A stretch of 64,000 nucleotides of DNA from Sphingomonadaceae bacterium (GCA_947473355.1 CANJCQ010000012.1:1-64000); one strand, 5' to 3'. Shown: positions 9,167 to 19,379, numbered from the stretch's first letter. Notes: generated from the letters alone by a model not told the origin. Made by a program: numbers and translations.

Positions 9167-10453
9167 ATGACCGACGTTGAGCCCGACTTTTTCTCTGATC
9201 CTGAGCTGATCAGCGAGGCCAAGAGTTACTTCAACCGGCTCCGTTCCAAATGCCCCGTGCTGAAGGAGCAGTATCACGGGTCCCTGATGGTGACGGGCTA
9301 CGACGAAGCGATTGACGTCCTCACCAGGAAGGATGGTGAGTTCTCATCGGTCGTCACGAACCTGGGCCCAATCCCGCCGCTGCCCTTCGAACCGGATGGC
9401 GATGACATTAGCGAGCAGCTCGATGCAGTCCGCGACGAACTTCCCTGGGCCGCCTATTTCGTCTGCTTCGACGGCAAAAAGCATGTCGACCACCGCGCCC
9501 TTGTAACCTCGCTGCTCACACATAAGCGCCTAAAGCAGAATGAAGAATATCTGATAGGATTGGCCGATCGGCTGATCGATCGCTTCATTGCCAAGGGCGC
9601 TTGCGAGGTTCTAAGCGAATTCGGTCACGCCGCGACGACGTTTGCGATCTCAGACATTCTGGGCATTCCGGAAGCAGACCGCCCGAAGCTGCTCGATCTC
9701 ATCGGCGCCCCGCCCAGCCAACTCGATGGCGATGCCGCGCACAAGGTCGGACCCGATCCGCTGATCTTTCTCAAAGAGCTGTTCGATGGTTATATCCGCG
9801 AACGTCAGGAAAATCCCGGTCCGGACCTCATGTCAGAACTGGCGCAATCGCGGTTCAAGGATGGCTCCACTCCCGAACCGGAGGTGTTTTCCATTGTGGC
9901 CCGTTTCCTTTTCGCCGCTGGCCAGGATACGACTTCAAGGCTGATCACGATGGCGGTCAAATATCTGGGCGACGATCCGGAACTTCAGGAGCGCTTGCGG
10001 CAGGAACCCGAACACATTTCCAGCTTTCTTGAGGAAGTGCTGCGTTTCGATCCTCCTGTGAAGATGGTCTATCGACTGGCGCAGAAGAGTACGGCGGTCG
10101 CAGGGGTTGATGTCCCGGCAGGAACTGTCCTCAACGTAAGCCTCACCGGAGCCAGCAACGACCCGCGCCATTTTGCAAACTCGGAAGCCTTCGATATCGA
10201 CCGGCCAAACGTTCGCGACCATTTGGCGTTCAGCCGGGGCGTTCACGGCTGTCCAGGTGCGCCGCTGGCGCGGCTGGAAGCCCGTGTTGCCATCGAGCGC
10301 CTGCTTGCCCGGACTGCGCAAATTCGCATTTCGGAAGTGCATCACGGCCCAGCGGACGCACGCAATTACCGCTACGAGCCGACTTACAGCTTTTTGAGCA
10401 TATCGGACCTTCACATCGAATTTACGCCGGCCAACAAAACGCCGCAGGGGTAG
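9167..10453 (+). CDS. Cytochrome P450
   Basis: A 428-residue soluble bacterial P450. It shows the I-helix AGQDTT (residues 251-256), the K-helix ExxR (Glu290-Arg293) and the heme loop FSRGVHGCPG with Cys362. A GGAAGG site precedes the ATG. It is transcribed away from the AraC gene; the 195-bp spacer holds both promoters. No ferredoxin or reductase gene lies beside it, so electrons must come from elsewhere. It would hydroxylate a hydrophobic substrate, possibly the ligand of the neighbouring receptor. Confidence 0.93.
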   Translation: MTDVEPDFFSDPELISEAKSYFNRLRSKCPVLKEQYHGSLMVTGYDEAIDVLTRKDGEFSSVVTNLGPIPPLPFEPDGDDISEQLDAVRDELPWAAYFVCFDGKKHVDHRALVTSLLTHKRLKQNEEYLIGLADRLIDRFIAKGACEVLSEFGHAATTFAISDILGIPEADRPKLLDLIGAPPSQLDGDAAHKVGPDPLIFLKELFDGYIRERQENPGPDLMSELAQSRFKDGSTPEPEVFSIVARFLFAAGQDTTSRLITMAVKYLGDDPELQERLRQEPEHISSFLEEVLRFDPPVKMVYRLAQKSTAVAGVDVPAGTVLNVSLTGASNDPRHFANSEAFDIDRPNVRDHLAFSRGVHGCPGAPLARLEARVAIERLLARTAQIRISEVHHGPADARNYRYEPTYSFLSISDLHIEFTPANKTPQG

Positions 10454-10602
10454 CAACCGACCGCCCATAGCTCGTCCCTTCCAGGCGGAACGAAGGCACC
10501 GGTGCAAGTTCGCAGGCTCAAACTGCCGGCATCGCGATGGGAGCAGCTCCGCGCCCGTGTTGCGGATGCCATTCAGGGTTTCACCAAGGCCGCCGACCAG
10601 CG

Positions 10603-10852
10603 TCAGGGCAGCAGCCCGATCAGCCGCAGATCGTCTAAATACTTGTGGATGTATGCTTCGGTCAGCCCCGGAACCTCTGGTCCAGCCGACAGAGCATTCA
10701 CTGCTGCCACGAAATCATTGTTGCGCACTGCTTCTGGATGTCCGGCATGGGGCCGCGCGACATAGTCGAGGATCGCCAGCGCCGAGTGCTGGCGCTGATC
10801 GTCAGGCAGATGCCGGAGTTTGTCAGTAAACCGGTGCAGCCAGTCGGCATGA
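10603..10852 (-). pseudogene. 3' remnant of a carboxylic acid reductase gene
   Basis: On the minus strand this encodes about 80 residues that match only the extreme C-terminus of carboxylic acid reductases (thioester-reductase domain). The match includes ADWLHRFTDKLRHLPDDQRQ, then a conserved aspartate-phenylalanine region, and LTEAYIHKYLDDLRLIGLL followed by a stop. In intact enzymes of about 1,170 residues this segment lies after the NADPH-binding reductase fold. Everything upstream is gone: at about 10850 the similarity ends and the sequence becomes the antisense of a TonB receptor. The fragment cannot be functional. Confidence 0.72.
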
Positions 10853-12745
10853 TCGGCGCTTGGCGGCACCATAAAATATATGTTGAACGAGCCCAAGCTG
10901 GGTGAGACCAGCGGCAATGCCAGCCTGGTCACCTCCAGCGTCGATGGATCGGGCAGCATCGGCTGGTGGGCAACGGGCGTGGTCAACCTGCCGATTGGCA
11001 ACACGCTGGCGCTGCGCGTGAATGTGTCACGGCAAGATTATCCGGGCATCACCGACTATGTGAACCTTTATGAATTGGGCGCCAACGGCCGGCCGGTGCA
11101 GGTGGGCGGCACGTTCAATGGCGGCATTGGCAACACCCGCTACCAGAACCGCCCTGATGCCGACACCTTTGCCAGTTGGTATGGCCGTGCCGCGCTGCTG
11201 TGGGAGCCTTCGGCGGACGTGAAGTTCGTCGCATCCTATATCATGCAGTCCGACCGTGTGGGCGGTCGCCGGCAGAAGACCCAGGGCAACAACGGCGCCG
11301 GCGTGCCCTATGTCGGTTTCCAGAGCGGCGCGGTGATCGAGGAGCCGTCGGAGCGCGATTTCCACATGGGCTCGCTGGAAGCCACGGTGGATTTCGGCTT
11401 TGCAACGCTGACCTCGGCCAGTTCCTACTATGACAATCAGGGCAGCAGCGAGACGGACAATACCGGCTTCTATGCCAACAACTTCGCCAATTTCTATTAC
11501 AACTATCCGCGGCCGATCTACACGGCATCGCGGACCTTCACCGACAGCGCCTTCGTTCAGGAGTTGCGACTGGTGTCCAACGGCAAGAACACCATCGATT
11601 ACACGGTGGGCGCTTTCTATATGGACCAGAGCCGCTCAGCGAGCCAGGTGAGCGATCTGGTCGGCTTCCAAGCGTTTGCCGCCGGCTTCTTCGGCACGCC
11701 CACCATTGTCGGCACCGACAATGTGTTCACCTTCCGGCGCAACGAAAAGTTCCGGGATTTTGCGGCGTTCGGCGAGGCGACCTGGAACATCAGCGATGAT
11801 TTGCGGGTGACCGGCGGCCTGCGTTGGTTCGACAACCGATTTGATATCAACACCTTCCTTAGGGTCGGCGCTTACAACAGCTTTGCCGGATCGGTCACGA
11901 CGCCGTTCGTCAACAGCGACAAAGGTGTGCTCTACAAGGCCAATATCGCCTATGACTTCGGCGATGATGATTTGCTGTTTGCCACGGTTTCGCGTGGCTA
12001 CCGGCGCGGCGGCAACAATGGTGTTCCGACGATCGGCCGCTTCGCCAACAATCCGGGCTGGCAGCTCTACGATGCCGATTATGTGACCAACTATGAAATC
12101 GGGCTGAAGGGCACGCTGGCGACGGTGCGCTATGACATCAGCGCATTTCAGATCGACTGGGTTGATCCGCAGTTCAACACCTCGGCGCCCAATGGGGCGT
12201 TCTTTACCGTCATAAATGGCGACAGAGCGCGGACTCGCGGCCTTGAGGCGCATTTCTCCGGGCGCATCGGCAAGCCGTTCGGCTACATCATCGCCTATAC
12301 GCTGATAGACGGCGAGTTAACCCGCGATTTCCGCGACCCAGTCAACCAGTTGATCGCGCCAGCGGACTCGCTGCTGCCCGGCGTGCCGCGCCATACGATC
12401 AACGTGGCCGGCGACTATACGGTGCAGCTCAACAACAAGCTGCGACTGATCACCCGTCTGGACGGCTTCTATCAGTCGAGCACCCAGAATGTGCTGGACC
12501 CATCGATTTCGCAGAGCCAGAAGTTCGCTGGCTTCTCGATCTGGGACGCAACGGTGACGGTAGCCGGCTCGAACTGGAGCGTGTCGGCCTTTGCCAAGAA
12601 CCTGTTCAACGAGGAGGGGACCACGGGCGCCTTCACGGCGGCAGCGTTTGGCCCGCGTCCGGGTGCGCAGTTCTTCGGCAGCAGCAGCCGGCAGTTTGTG
12701 TCGTTGCCACGAACCTTCGGGTTGGCGGCGCGGTTCGGCTTTTGA
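10853..12745 (+). pseudogene. 5'-truncated TonB-dependent receptor
   Basis: The frame is open from 10853 and reads SALGGTIKYMLNEPKLGET, an internal plug segment that normally lies some 150-200 residues into such receptors. Signal peptide, TonB box and the first part of the plug are missing, and a stop lies in frame at 10850-10852. The remaining plug edge and complete barrel end in a C-terminal phenylalanine (AARFGF). An ATG at 10880 could start a 621-residue product, but it would not be exported. The stop overlaps the ATG of the next gene (TGATG), so the original gene headed a four-gene unit. Confidence 0.8.
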
Positions 12746-14310
12746 TGCAGCAGCGTGCCGGTATCGCCCATGCCGGCACGCTGCTGGCGCAGGCCAGCCA
12801 GCAGCTGGCGGCGCGTGATGCTGCCGGTGCAGAAGCCTTGTGCCAGCGCCGTCTGGCAGCCGCCCCGGGTGATGCCGAAGCATTGGCGCTGCTCGCCCGC
12901 GCGCGCCAGCAACGCAGCGATCTGGCCGGCATGCATGCCGCTGCAGCCGCCGCCCACCGGGCGCGCACAGGGGACTGGGCCATGGCGGCCTTGCTGGCGG
13001 AAGCCGAACTGCTCACCGGCGCCACCCGGGCAGCACGGGCCCGACTGCTCGCCATTGAAACCGAGCTGGGCCCGGTCGCCGCCGCCTGGGAACGCCTGAC
13101 CGCCCTGCACACCCAGATGTTCTGTCATGCCGATGCGGCGCGCTGTGCCGCCCGGCTCGCCTCCATCGATCCCGCGCGCGGCGCATTGCTGATGGCCAAC
13201 AGCGACGTGGCGCAGGGGCAGATCGCCGAAGCCGAGGCCCGACTCGATGCCATCATCGCGTTCGATCCGACACAGGCCGATGCCTGGTACAACCGGTCGG
13301 TGCTGCGCCGGCAAACGCCGACAGTCAATCATGTCGATGCGCTGCGCCACGCACTGTCGCGCACCGCGCCAGACCATCCCGCTGCGGTGCCGCTGGGTTA
13401 TGCTCTGGCCAAGGAACTCGAAGACCTCGGCGATCATGCCGCTTCTTTTGCCGCACTGTCCCGCGCCGCCAGTGCCAGGCGCCGCCGGTTGAGCTATGAT
13501 GTGGCGGCCGACATCGCCACCCTCGACGGCATCATCCGGAGCTTCGATGCCGACTGGATGGCCAGCCAGACCGGCCATGATGCTCATGGGCCGCTATTCA
13601 TCATCGGCCTGCCGCGAACGGGCACCACGCTGGTTGATCGAATCTTGTCGGCCCATCCGCTGGTGGCCAGCCGTGACGAAGCCAATGATTTTACCTATGC
13701 CCTGCTCTGCGAAGCTGCCGGCACCGGTCCCCTCAACGAACGTGCTCGCCGGGCCGACATGGCGCAGCTGGGCGCGCGTTATTGGCGTGCGCTGCAGGGC
13801 TATGGCGACATCGCGCCATGCCTGCTCAACAAGACGCCGGCCAATTATCTTTATGCCGGCCTGATTGCCGCGGCACTGCCCAACGCGCGGATCATCCATG
13901 TGCGGCGCCAACCGATGGATGCCGGCTATGCCATCTTCAAGACGCTGTTCCGCACAGCCTATCCCTTCTCCTATGATCTGGGCGAACTCGGCCACTATAT
14001 GGCGGCACAGGCGCGGCTGATGGCCCATTGGCGGCAGGTGCTGCCGGCCCGCCAGTTGCTGGAAATCGATTATGAAGCGCTCATCGCCAATCAGGAAAGC
14101 GAAAGCCGCCGGATAATCGCCTTTGCCGGGCTGGACTGGAATCCAGCCTGTCTCTATTTTCATAGCAATCCGGGCGCCACCGCCACCGCCAGCGCCGCCC
14201 AGGTTCGCGAGCCGATCCACAATCGCTCGGTTGGCCTGTGGCGCGCCTATGAACAGCAACTTGCGCCTCTTGCCGCCACGCTAGGGCCGCTTCTGGAGAC
14301 TGCCCCATGA
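12745..14310 (+). CDS. TPR-repeat sulfotransferase
   Basis: A 521-residue protein. The N-terminal half (about 1-260) is alpha-helical with tetratricopeptide-like repeats. The C-terminal half is a sulfotransferase domain with the 5'-phosphosulfate loop GLPRTGTTLVDR (PRTGTT at 290-295) and the 3'-phosphate segment HVRRQPMDAGYAIFKTLF. It would transfer sulfate from PAPS to an unidentified acceptor in the cytoplasm. The ATG at 12745 overlaps the receptor stop, and its 3' end overlaps the next gene by 4 bp. The co-translation with a receptor, a secreted hydrolase and a transporter points to one shared small-molecule or peptide substrate, which is inference. Confidence 0.85.
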   Translation: MQQRAGIAHAGTLLAQASQQLAARDAAGAEALCQRRLAAAPGDAEALALLARARQQRSDLAGMHAAAAAAHRARTGDWAMAALLAEAELLTGATRAARARLLAIETELGPVAAAWERLTALHTQMFCHADAARCAARLASIDPARGALLMANSDVAQGQIAEAEARLDAIIAFDPTQADAWYNRSVLRRQTPTVNHVDALRHALSRTAPDHPAAVPLGYALAKELEDLGDHAASFAALSRAASARRRRLSYDVAADIATLDGIIRSFDADWMASQTGHDAHGPLFIIGLPRTGTTLVDRILSAHPLVASRDEANDFTYALLCEAAGTGPLNERARRADMAQLGARYWRALQGYGDIAPCLLNKTPANYLYAGLIAAALPNARIIHVRRQPMDAGYAIFKTLFRTAYPFSYDLGELGHYMAAQARLMAHWRQVLPARQLLEIDYEALIANQESESRRIIAFAGLDWNPACLYFHSNPGATATASAAQVREPIHNRSVGLWRAYEQQLAPLAATLGPLLETAP

Positions 14311-16442
14311 AATGGCCCGCGTTGCTGCTGTTGCTGGTGGCTGCACCGGCTGCGGCAGCAAGCCTGATGCGCGATGATTTCGAGCGTGGAGATGCCGCCG
14401 GCTGGCGCGCTCGCGGCCAAGGCGACGTTCGGGTGACCGAGTATGCCGGCAACAAATCGCTGCGCCTGACCGATCGGGCCGAGGCGCTGACCGCCTTTTC
14501 CGCGCGTGGCCACCGCAACATTGCCGTCGCCGCCAAAGTCGCCGCGGCTGATCTGGAGCCCGGCGAGGCCTGCATTCTGGAAGCCAGCGGCGACAAGGGG
14601 CTGAGTTGGTTCGAGTTGGGCCGGGTGAGCGATGGACAGGACGATGGCGTGACGCTCTATGCTGTCGGGGCCGAAGTGCCGGCGCTGGCCGAAAGCGATC
14701 CGGTCTATGTCCGCGCCCGCGCGGCGGGCAACGATACGACCGACAGTTGCTGGTTCGATGCCGTGCGTGTCAGCGGCACGCCGATCAACACCGGCGATAA
14801 GGCGCTGTCGCCAGCACGCTTCGATGCGGCCAGCGCCTTTGCCACGCCGGTTGATCTGGTAGCCTTCGCCCCTGGCCCCGCCCCGCCGCAACAGCCTTTC
14901 GAAGGCCGGCTTCGCCTGCGTCTCGACGCGCGCGAGGCGCATGTCTCCATCATCCGCGATCCGGGTGGTCAAGCCGCCAAAACCCCCTCGCTGGCGCAAT
15001 TGCCGCCGCTCGACATCATGCTGGTGGCCGATGGCGCCGCCATCGTTCCAGCGGTACGCGGGCCAATCCGTGGTGATCATCCGGATTGGGAATGGATCGT
15101 CGAACCCGGCCGCGCCTGGACCGAAGCCGGTGACACCAGCGGCTGGAGCCGTGCGCCGCTGCCGGTGGCCCTGCACGAACGCAACGCCAACTGCACGCAC
15201 AATGGCGTGCTCACCTGGCGCTATCGCGGCACCGAAATCTCGCCCGTGCTCTATCAGTTCAGCAGCGAGACCTGTGCCTATCTGCAACTCGACCTGTGGG
15301 GGCGCTTCGCTGCCAGCCTCTCCACCGCCGCCGCACCTGATCGCGACCGGCTGATCGCCGCTTGGCGTGCCGAGGTTGCCGCACGCATGCCGGCCCGCCC
15401 AATCGCCGACATCGCCAGCCGCTATCCTGGCCTCAACCCGGCCAGCTTCGGTTCGGTGGCGGAGGTTGATCCCGATGCCATGACGACATGGGGTTTTGTG
15501 GCCGATGGCGTGCATTGGACCGGTGCGTGCCGCACGCGCCATGGCGATTATCCCTTCTGTGATGTGGCCGATCTGCCGTCCTACTCTCTGGCCAAGTCGC
15601 TGCTCGCCGGCCTCGGCCTGATGCGATTGGAACAGCTCGCGCCGGGCAGTCGCAACCGGCTGATCGCTGACGGCGTTGCTGATTGTCGGGACAGCCGCTG
15701 GGCCGGGGTCAGCCTCGAAAATGCCCTCGACATGACCACCGGCAATTATGATTCGCTGGTGAGCGAGGCGGACGAGGATTCCGCAAAAATGCTGCGCTTC
15801 TTCCTCACGCAGACCCATGCTGAAAAAACCGGCATGGCCTGCGGCCTGTTCGCCCACAAATCACCGTCGGGCGAAAAATTTGTCTATCACACGCTTGACA
15901 CCTATCTGCTCGGCAGCGCGATGCAAACGTTGCTTCGCGCCCGCCTGGGACCAGATGCCGATATCCACCGAGATCTTGTCGTGCGCCCGTTGTGGGAAAA
16001 GCTTGGGCTCAGCCCGCTGACCGGGCATGTCATGCGCACCTACGATGCCGCAGCCCAGCCGCTGACGGGCTGGGGCCTCACTTTCCACCGCGATGATCTG
16101 GCGCGGATTGCTACTTTTCTGCAGGGCGGCGCGATGATCGATGGCGCGCCAGCGGTGGACCCGGCGATGCTGGCCGCCGCCCTGCAACACAATCCCGCCG
16201 ATCGCGGCCTCTCGCCAGGGCCGGGGCTGCGCTACAACAATGGCTTCTGGGCGTGGAATGCCGGGCCAGCAGTCGGCTGCAAGACGGATGTCTGGGTGCC
16301 GTTCCTGTCGGGCTACGGCGGCATCATCGTGGCACTGTTTCCGGGTGGCACCAGCTATTATTTCGTCAGCGACGGCCGCGATTTCATGTGGGCCCGCGCC
16401 GCCCGCGCCGCCCACGCTATCCACAGCCTGTGCCCCGCCTGA
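14307..16442 (+). CDS. Exported serine hydrolase (beta-lactamase/DD-peptidase fold)
   Basis: A 711-residue protein. It has a clear signal peptide (LLLLLVAAPAAAAS, cleavage near residue 19). An N-terminal beta-sandwich-like region (about 20-340) is rich in Trp and acidic residues. The serine hydrolase domain has the SxxK motif SLAK at 427-430 in the setting SYSLAKSLLAG. The C-terminal part contains SGYGGIIVALFPGG, resembling the third motif region of class C beta-lactamase relatives. It is periplasmic or secreted. The substrate is unknown; esterase or amidase activity is more likely than antibiotic hydrolysis. It overlaps the sulfotransferase gene by 4 bp and the transporter gene by 1 bp. Confidence 0.82.
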   Translation: MKWPALLLLLVAAPAAAASLMRDDFERGDAAGWRARGQGDVRVTEYAGNKSLRLTDRAEALTAFSARGHRNIAVAAKVAAADLEPGEACILEASGDKGLSWFELGRVSDGQDDGVTLYAVGAEVPALAESDPVYVRARAAGNDTTDSCWFDAVRVSGTPINTGDKALSPARFDAASAFATPVDLVAFAPGPAPPQQPFEGRLRLRLDAREAHVSIIRDPGGQAAKTPSLAQLPPLDIMLVADGAAIVPAVRGPIRGDHPDWEWIVEPGRAWTEAGDTSGWSRAPLPVALHERNANCTHNGVLTWRYRGTEISPVLYQFSSETCAYLQLDLWGRFAASLSTAAAPDRDRLIAAWRAEVAARMPARPIADIASRYPGLNPASFGSVAEVDPDAMTTWGFVADGVHWTGACRTRHGDYPFCDVADLPSYSLAKSLLAGLGLMRLEQLAPGSRNRLIADGVADCRDSRWAGVSLENALDMTTGNYDSLVSEADEDSAKMLRFFLTQTHAEKTGMACGLFAHKSPSGEKFVYHTLDTYLLGSAMQTLLRARLGPDADIHRDLVVRPLWEKLGLSPLTGHVMRTYDAAAQPLTGWGLTFHRDDLARIATFLQGGAMIDGAPAVDPAMLAAALQHNPADRGLSPGPGLRYNNGFWAWNAGPAVGCKTDVWVPFLSGYGGIIVALFPGGTSYYFVSDGRDFMWARAARAAHAIHSLCPA

Positions 16443-17623
16443 TGGCGCTGCGTCTGCCTCGCGCCGCCCCCGATGGGCTGGTGGCCGCCACGCTGCTGGC
16501 CTTCCTCGGCACAGCCGGCCTGTTCTATGTCAACATCATGGCTGCCATCGTCGATGGCCTCATCAGCGGCATGGGGCTAAGCGAGGCACAGGCGGGGCGC
16601 ATCGGATCGGCCAATATCTATGGCGCGGCTGCCGGGGCCCTGCTGTCGGTGGCGCTGGTGCGGCGGCTGCCGTGGCGGGCGCTGTCGGCACTGTGCCTCG
16701 CTGCGCTGGTGGCCATCGATCTGGCCTCCATCCTGATCACCTCGCCGGCGCTGCTGCTGGCGGTGCGCCTGGTCCACGGCGTGGTCGGCGGCGTATCGGT
16801 GGGCACCGGCCTTGCTGTCATCGCCCGCACCGCATCTCCTGATCGCGGTTTCGGCATGCTGCTGTTCGTGCAATTCGGCCTTGGCGGGCTGGGCGTGTTG
16901 GTGCTGCCCAATCTGGTGCCAATCTATGGCACCGCGCCGCTGTTCATGGCGCTGGCAGCGTTCAGTGGCGTCACTTTGGCCATGCTGCCGTTCCTGCCCG
17001 ATTTTCCGCCAGTGCCGCCCCGGGTGTCCTCGGGCGCGCTGCGCAGCGATAAAGGTGGCATTGAATGGCGTCCCTTCAGCCTGATCATGGCCGCGATTTT
17101 CCTGTTTCAAGCGGCAAACATGGCGCTCTTGGCCTATATTTTCCGCCTAGGCCTCGCCTACGGCCTCGATCGCGGCCATGTCAGCGCCGTGCTTGGTCTC
17201 GCCACTTGGGTGGCCCTCGTCGGCCCACTTGCCGTGGTGTGGCTCGGCGGAAAATGGCGCCGCTTTGCCCTTTTGGCAGTTGCCATGCTGCTAACACTAG
17301 TCGGCAATTTTGCTTTCCACTGGTCAGGAAACGAGGCAGTTTTCCTCCTCGCCAATTGTGCCACTGGCATCACCTGGGGGTTCGTCATCCCCTATTTGTT
17401 CGGCATGGCATCCTCCTACGACAGCGCTGGCCAAGCAGCGGCCTTTGCCGGCTTCGTGTCGAAGATGGGCTTGGCCACAGGGCCCTTCGTCGGCGGCGCC
17501 TTGCTGGGTACCAACGCAAACTATGCTCTGCTGATCAATATCGCCGTGATCGGCATGGCAGCCAGTATGGCCCTGATGTTGGGTCCTGCTCGCGGGCTGG
17601 ATGATCGAACACATGGCCCCTGA
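16442..17623 (+). CDS. Major facilitator superfamily transporter
   Basis: A 393-residue membrane protein with about 12 hydrophobic segments, in two halves separated by a cytoplasmic loop near residues 185-210. The ATG at 16442 overlaps the preceding stop (TGATG). No family-specific substrate motif is visible. Being last in a coupled unit with a sulfotransferase and an exported hydrolase, it may export the modified product or import the hydrolysis product. Direction and substrate cannot be decided from sequence. Confidence 0.85.
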   Translation: MALRLPRAAPDGLVAATLLAFLGTAGLFYVNIMAAIVDGLISGMGLSEAQAGRIGSANIYGAAAGALLSVALVRRLPWRALSALCLAALVAIDLASILITSPALLLAVRLVHGVVGGVSVGTGLAVIARTASPDRGFGMLLFVQFGLGGLGVLVLPNLVPIYGTAPLFMALAAFSGVTLAMLPFLPDFPPVPPRVSSGALRSDKGGIEWRPFSLIMAAIFLFQAANMALLAYIFRLGLAYGLDRGHVSAVLGLATWVALVGPLAVVWLGGKWRRFALLAVAMLLTLVGNFAFHWSGNEAVFLLANCATGITWGFVIPYLFGMASSYDSAGQAAAFAGFVSKMGLATGPFVGGALLGTNANYALLINIAVIGMAASMALMLGPARGLDDRTHGP

Positions 17624-18042
17624 CATGCATTTGCAGGCATCAAGCAATATGAAGGCATGACAGGAGTAATTCTGCCAAGCCCAAGCACACGCATTCCTTT
17701 AACGGCGGCATGGCAAAGCACAGCAAAAAGACCCTGACGCGGCCTTGGATTGTATGTCGAACAAGGGACCAATTCGGCCATTCGGCGCGCCGCCCGTGAC
17801 CAACACCACTTAAGAGATGGGCCGGTTCTGATCATCGGCTCCCAGAACCTGCCAGTCCGCCAACGGCCCAGCATACGCCATAAAGCGAACGTCTGGTTTT
17901 AGCTTTCCCGTTCCGAAACCTGCCATCCTTGAGGCCACCCAGTATCACCGGTATGCTGAGCGTTGTGGGTGCACCAAAATCCGACATCAGCTGAGTGCAC
18001 GCCTATTCCTTTTTGCGAAGCGGAAGTAGGCCAGCCATTTTA
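17624..18042. other. 419-bp stretch without a recognisable gene
   Basis: It lies between the MFS gene and the convergent XRE regulator gene. Short open frames on both strands show no family features. Base composition is more mixed than in the flanking operon, and no repeat or strong hairpin was noticed. Confidence 0.5.
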
Positions 18043-18462
18043 CTAGTTAGCAGGAAGATTTTGCATTCGCAGAATGCCGGCGGCAAGGATTTCCCCAAGC
18101 TCAGTCAGTCTCTCTTCTGCCGTCATTGTGCTCGGGTCCGGATGCCCCTGCGCCCATCGGACCCGCGGCTGCGGCTGGGGGTAAAGCTCCGCAACGAGAT
18201 TGGGCTTCTTTGCTAGCAGTGCGAGTAGTACCTTGGCTGGCCCAGGCGGCTGACGTCGGCCTTGCTCCCAGTTTATCAGGGTACCCTCAGGGACTCCAAT
18301 GCTGGCGGCGAAGGCACTTTGCGATAAGCCAGTCCTGCCCCTGATTGCGGCCACACTGATAGTTGGAATTTCGCAGCTGTGCCTGGTGGCGCTTCGACTG
18401 CCTGTCTCCGAGAAGGTAACTGTGACCTTCAGTTCATTTTTGGGTTTTTGTTGGCGTTTCAT
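18043..18462 (-). CDS. XRE-family helix-turn-helix protein
   Basis: A 139-residue protein. The central helix-turn-helix is GRTGLSQSAFAASIGVPEGTLINWEQGRRQP (shown here only as landmarks; it spans about residues 42-72). This arrangement is seen in HigA/NadS-type antitoxins and phage-like repressors. The N-terminus is basic and the C-terminal tail has no clear domain. The ATG at 18462 was preferred over two upstream GTG codons. No toxin gene is adjacent, and the downstream side is the coding-poor stretch at 17624-18042. It may be a solitary regulator left over from a lost module. Confidence 0.75.
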   Translation of the reverse strand: MKRQQKPKNELKVTVTFSETGSRSATRHSCEIPTISVAAIRGRTGLSQSAFAASIGVPEGTLINWEQGRRQPPGPAKVLLALLAKKPNLVAELYPQPQPRVRWAQGHPDPSTMTAEERLTELGEILAAGILRMQNLPAN

Positions 18463-18734
18463 CACCACTGGCTATTTTTCGATCATAGCTACGTCAATGG
18501 CGTAGGCCGCCTCATCCAGCTAGATTTGCTCACCGACAGAACCTCCGCTTAAAAGGTTTGGTCGATAAAAATGTCGGATTTCCAACGCTTTCGCCTTCTA
18601 CACATTGCTTGGAGTTTGTGATGCTCTCGGTAGGCGGTCGATTTTTCCAACTCATGGGTGGTCAGTGGGTAAATAGCAGTGAAGAGCTGATCCACAAAAA
18701 ATGACGTCAATTCAATGATTTCTGATGGCCAGGC

Positions 18735-19379
18735 CTACTGATCGAGGTCGCTAGAGACAGTTTGTTTCGCAACTCGGTGTGTTGGCGGAGCAGGTGCCCT
18801 AGTGCCGACAGCACGCTTGCGGCTGCGTCGCCGCCTCACCGCCAGACCTTCCTCCTTGTAGAGCCTCTGGGTCTTCTTGCGGTTGATCATCACGCCCTCC
18901 CGGCGCAGCAGGATATGTAAACGGCGATAGCCGAACCGGCGACGCTGGTTGGCCAGCCCGCGCAGCTTCTCGCGCAGATCGGCATCATCGTCCCGTGTGG
19001 AACGGTGGCGCACGCTTTTGCGATCGACATCGATGACACGGCACGCCCGCCGCTCGCTCATCCCATGGCAGGCCTGGAGATGAGCCACAGCTTCCCGCTT
19101 CGCGGCAGGCGTCAGAACTTTTTTGCCAGAAGATCCTTCAACGCAGCCTGGTCCAGCATCGCGTCGGCCAGAAGCCGCTTGAGCTTGCCGTTCTCGCTCT
19201 CGAGCTCTCGCAGTCGCCGGGCCTCGGATACCTCCAGCCCACCATACTTGGCCTTCCAGTTGTAGATCGTCGATTCAGACACCCCGTTGCCGCCGGGCCA
19301 GATCAGCGGTCTTCGCGCCCGCTTCTGCCTCCTTCAGCACCCCGATAATCTGCTCTTCCGAAAACCTTGCACGCTTCAT
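18735..19379 (-). pseudogene. Broken IS3 orfA-orfB transposase
   Basis: orfA starts at 19379 (MKRARFSEEQIIGVLKEAEA) and runs for 34 codons. A one-base insertion near 19286-19291 then gives a stop after RRQRGV; the proper frame continues as GVSESTIYNWKAKYGGL with the leucine zipper ending at LLAKK. The A-run after LLAKK is the usual programmed frameshift site into orfB. orfB keeps RRACRVIDVDRKSVRHRS and FGYRRLHILLRREG, then breaks off after GTRAPAP, before the first catalytic aspartate. The product is inactive. Confidence 0.82.

Noticed and set aside
8972..9277. N-terminal extension of the AraC regulator up to 9277
   Set aside because: It would overlap the divergent P450 gene, exceeds the usual family length of about 340 residues and lacks a ribosome site.
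14247..15857. A 536-codon minus-strand frame opposite the serine hydrolase gene
   Set aside because: Antisense of a gene with signal peptide and SxxK motif; low-complexity Arg/Gly/His composition and no domain.
18043..18462. XRE protein as antitoxin of a toxin-antitoxin pair
   Set aside because: The helix-turn-helix resembles HigA-type antitoxins, but no small toxin gene is found on either side.
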